A stretch of 7,186 nt of DNA from Clostridia bacterium. GTDB taxonomy: Bacteria; Bacillota_A; Clostridia; Oscillospirales; CAG-272. Under the pieces are notes generated by a model, which worked only from the letters and a program-made list of their open reading frames with translations, ran no database searches and was not told where the DNA came from. Numbering within the stretch: the stretch's first letter is position 1; every line of letters starts with the position of its first letter. Shown in pieces: positions 6,431 through 7,186 of this stretch. The DNA lies in NCBI GenBank assembly GCA_017547395.1, contig JAFYPS010000180.1, positions 1-7,186 on the forward strand, read 5' to 3'. Both the position numbers and the translations under genes were made by a program.

Positions 6431-7033
6431 GTGAGCCGTATATCAAAACTCAAGGATCCGGAATATCATATCGATTTTGATGAAAAGGAAGTTTTTCACG
6501 GTAATGAGCGTGTTGCCAAAATACAGAACAGGCACCTGAATATTCTCGAACTTCTCGCAAAGAATGCAGGGCGCCTTGTAAAAAAGGAAGTGATAATAAG
6601 CAGTTGCCTTGAGTACACTTCCGACAGCAATTACTACAATGCGTTCACACATATCAGAAGGCATATTCATAAAAAAGTCGAAGAGAGCATAGAAAAATGC
6701 TCGGGCGGGTTCAGATATCTCGGAGGTCCCATAACCGAGGATGACGTGCGCCGGATTGAAAGCGGAGTACCGGTTGTAACCGAGCTTGAGGACGAGCTTC
6801 TCAGGCGTTCTGTCGCCCTTAAAATCAGAGAGGCCACGGGTCGCGTGATAGACAGGGAGCTTATGGAAGAAATCGACGGTGCGATAATTGACACCATTGA
6901 TATGGTGAGAAAAGCCGTGTGGGACGATTTTGAGTTCAGAATCAAAATGCTTGAAGTACTGACAACCTATATGTCGATGCAGCTTGTAAAAGGTAACGAT
7001 GCTGTTTTAAGCCTTAATCTCGGAGGAAAATGA
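6431..7033 (+). CDS. Stand-alone OmpR/PhoB-type winged-helix protein
   Basis: The product is 200 residues, starting at GTG 6431 behind a strong ribosome binding site (GGGGGGAG, 6417-6424). Residues 11-98 fit the DNA-binding domain of OmpR/PhoB response regulators: a short beta-sheet (YHIDFDEKEVFHGNERVAKI), the helix HLNILELLAKNAGRLVKKEVI, a helix with HIRRHIHKKV in the place of the usual recognition helix, and the wing hairpin GGFRYLGGP. There is no phosphorylated receiver domain before it, so it cannot be controlled like a standard two-component regulator. Residues 100-200 are mostly helical and acidic, with no recognised domain, and could serve for dimerisation, partner binding or sensing. 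The stop codon overlaps the start of the next gene, so the two are probably translated together. It shares a control region with the divergent sigma-like gene and is a candidate regulator of both. Confidence is high for the fold and low for targets. Confidence 0.8.
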   Translation: MSRISKLKDPEYHIDFDEKEVFHGNERVAKIQNRHLNILELLAKNAGRLVKKEVIISSCLEYTSDSNYYNAFTHIRRHIHKKVEESIEKCSGGFRYLGGPITEDDVRRIESGVPVVTELEDELLRRSVALKIREATGRVIDRELMEEIDGAIIDTIDMVRKAVWDDFEFRIKMLEVLTTYMSMQLVKGNDAVLSLNLGGK

Positions 7034-7186
7034 TGCCAGCTAATATGTACGTAGACGGAAATGAAAATCTCTTCAGACAGCATACTCATTTTAACGTCGG
7101 AGAGACGGACGAAATAAATATTTTCAGCAGTAAGCGCTCCAGCCGTTTTTGCAGCTACAAGGGCGGTGTGCCGCTTGCATACGATG
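7033..7186 (+). CDS. Unrecognised protein, 3' truncated by window end
   Basis: The reading frame is open for 51 codons to the window end. ATG at 7033-7035 overlaps the TGA of the winged-helix gene by one base (TGATG). A GGAGG ribosome binding site at 7022-7026 lies 6 nt upstream; the preceding ATG at 7030 is in the same frame but too close to that site. The visible start (MPANMYVDGNENLFRQHTHF) is polar with no signal peptide or membrane segment. I see no known motif in it. The overlap suggests translational coupling and a shared function with the winged-helix protein, for instance as its partner or ligand-sensing protein. Confidence 0.7.
   Translation, partial: MPANMYVDGNENLFRQHTHFNVGETDEINIFSSKRSSRFCSYKGGVPLAYD

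Noticed and set aside
1..7186. CRISPR arrays, tRNA or rRNA genes, insertion sequences, integrase sites
   Set aside because: No regularly spaced short repeats, cloverleaf-like segments, transposase-like proteins or terminal inverted repeats were found. The longest repeats are the two protein-coding repeats in the first gene.

Overview
The window looks like part of a chromosome from an anaerobic, low-to-mid-GC Bacillota (Clostridia-type, probably gut-associated) bacterium. The evidence is AGGAGG-type ribosome binding sites, a sigma-A promoter (TTGAAA, 17 bp, TATAAT), T-tailed intrinsic terminators, short operons, and a repeat protein of a kind I know from clostridial genomes. The species assignment is inference; no rRNA or other marker gene is present.

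Layout. (1) 2-889, +: 3' part of a gene for a protein with two FMN-binding-like repeat domains, very rich in Ala, Val, Gly and Asp, followed by a strong terminator at 907-937. (2) 945-1982, +: a lipoprotein of the ApbE family (FAD:protein FMN transferase), starting only 8 nt after that terminator and ending in its own terminator. (3) 2078-4063 and 4083-5549, +: a two-gene operon with a clear promoter, encoding a large cytoplasmic protein with a probable alpha/alpha-barrel (six-hairpin glycosidase-like) region and a YjgR-type HerA-like ATPase. (4) 5553-6308, -: a protein with the layout of a strongly diverged sigma-70 factor, tail to tail with the ATPase gene. (5) 6431-7033, +: a stand-alone OmpR/PhoB-type winged-helix protein, divergent from (4), whose stop codon overlaps the start of a sixth, truncated and unrecognised gene (7033 to the window end).

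How the parts may work together. ApbE enzymes attach FMN covalently to a Thr or Ser of exported proteins. The gene just upstream encodes two copies of a domain carrying a Gly-Cys-Thr-Ile element where classical substrates carry Ser-Gly-Ala-Thr. The pair therefore looks like a substrate and modifying-enzyme unit for extracytoplasmic flavin electron transfer, with the terminator between them probably keeping the enzyme scarce relative to an abundant substrate. The 4-6 cluster looks like a regulatory module: two predicted DNA- or polymerase-interacting proteins share a 122-bp divergent control region holding a perfect inverted repeat and an 11-bp-period direct repeat typical of OmpR/PhoB-family sites. 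No mobile elements, CRISPR arrays, tRNAs or rRNAs were seen.
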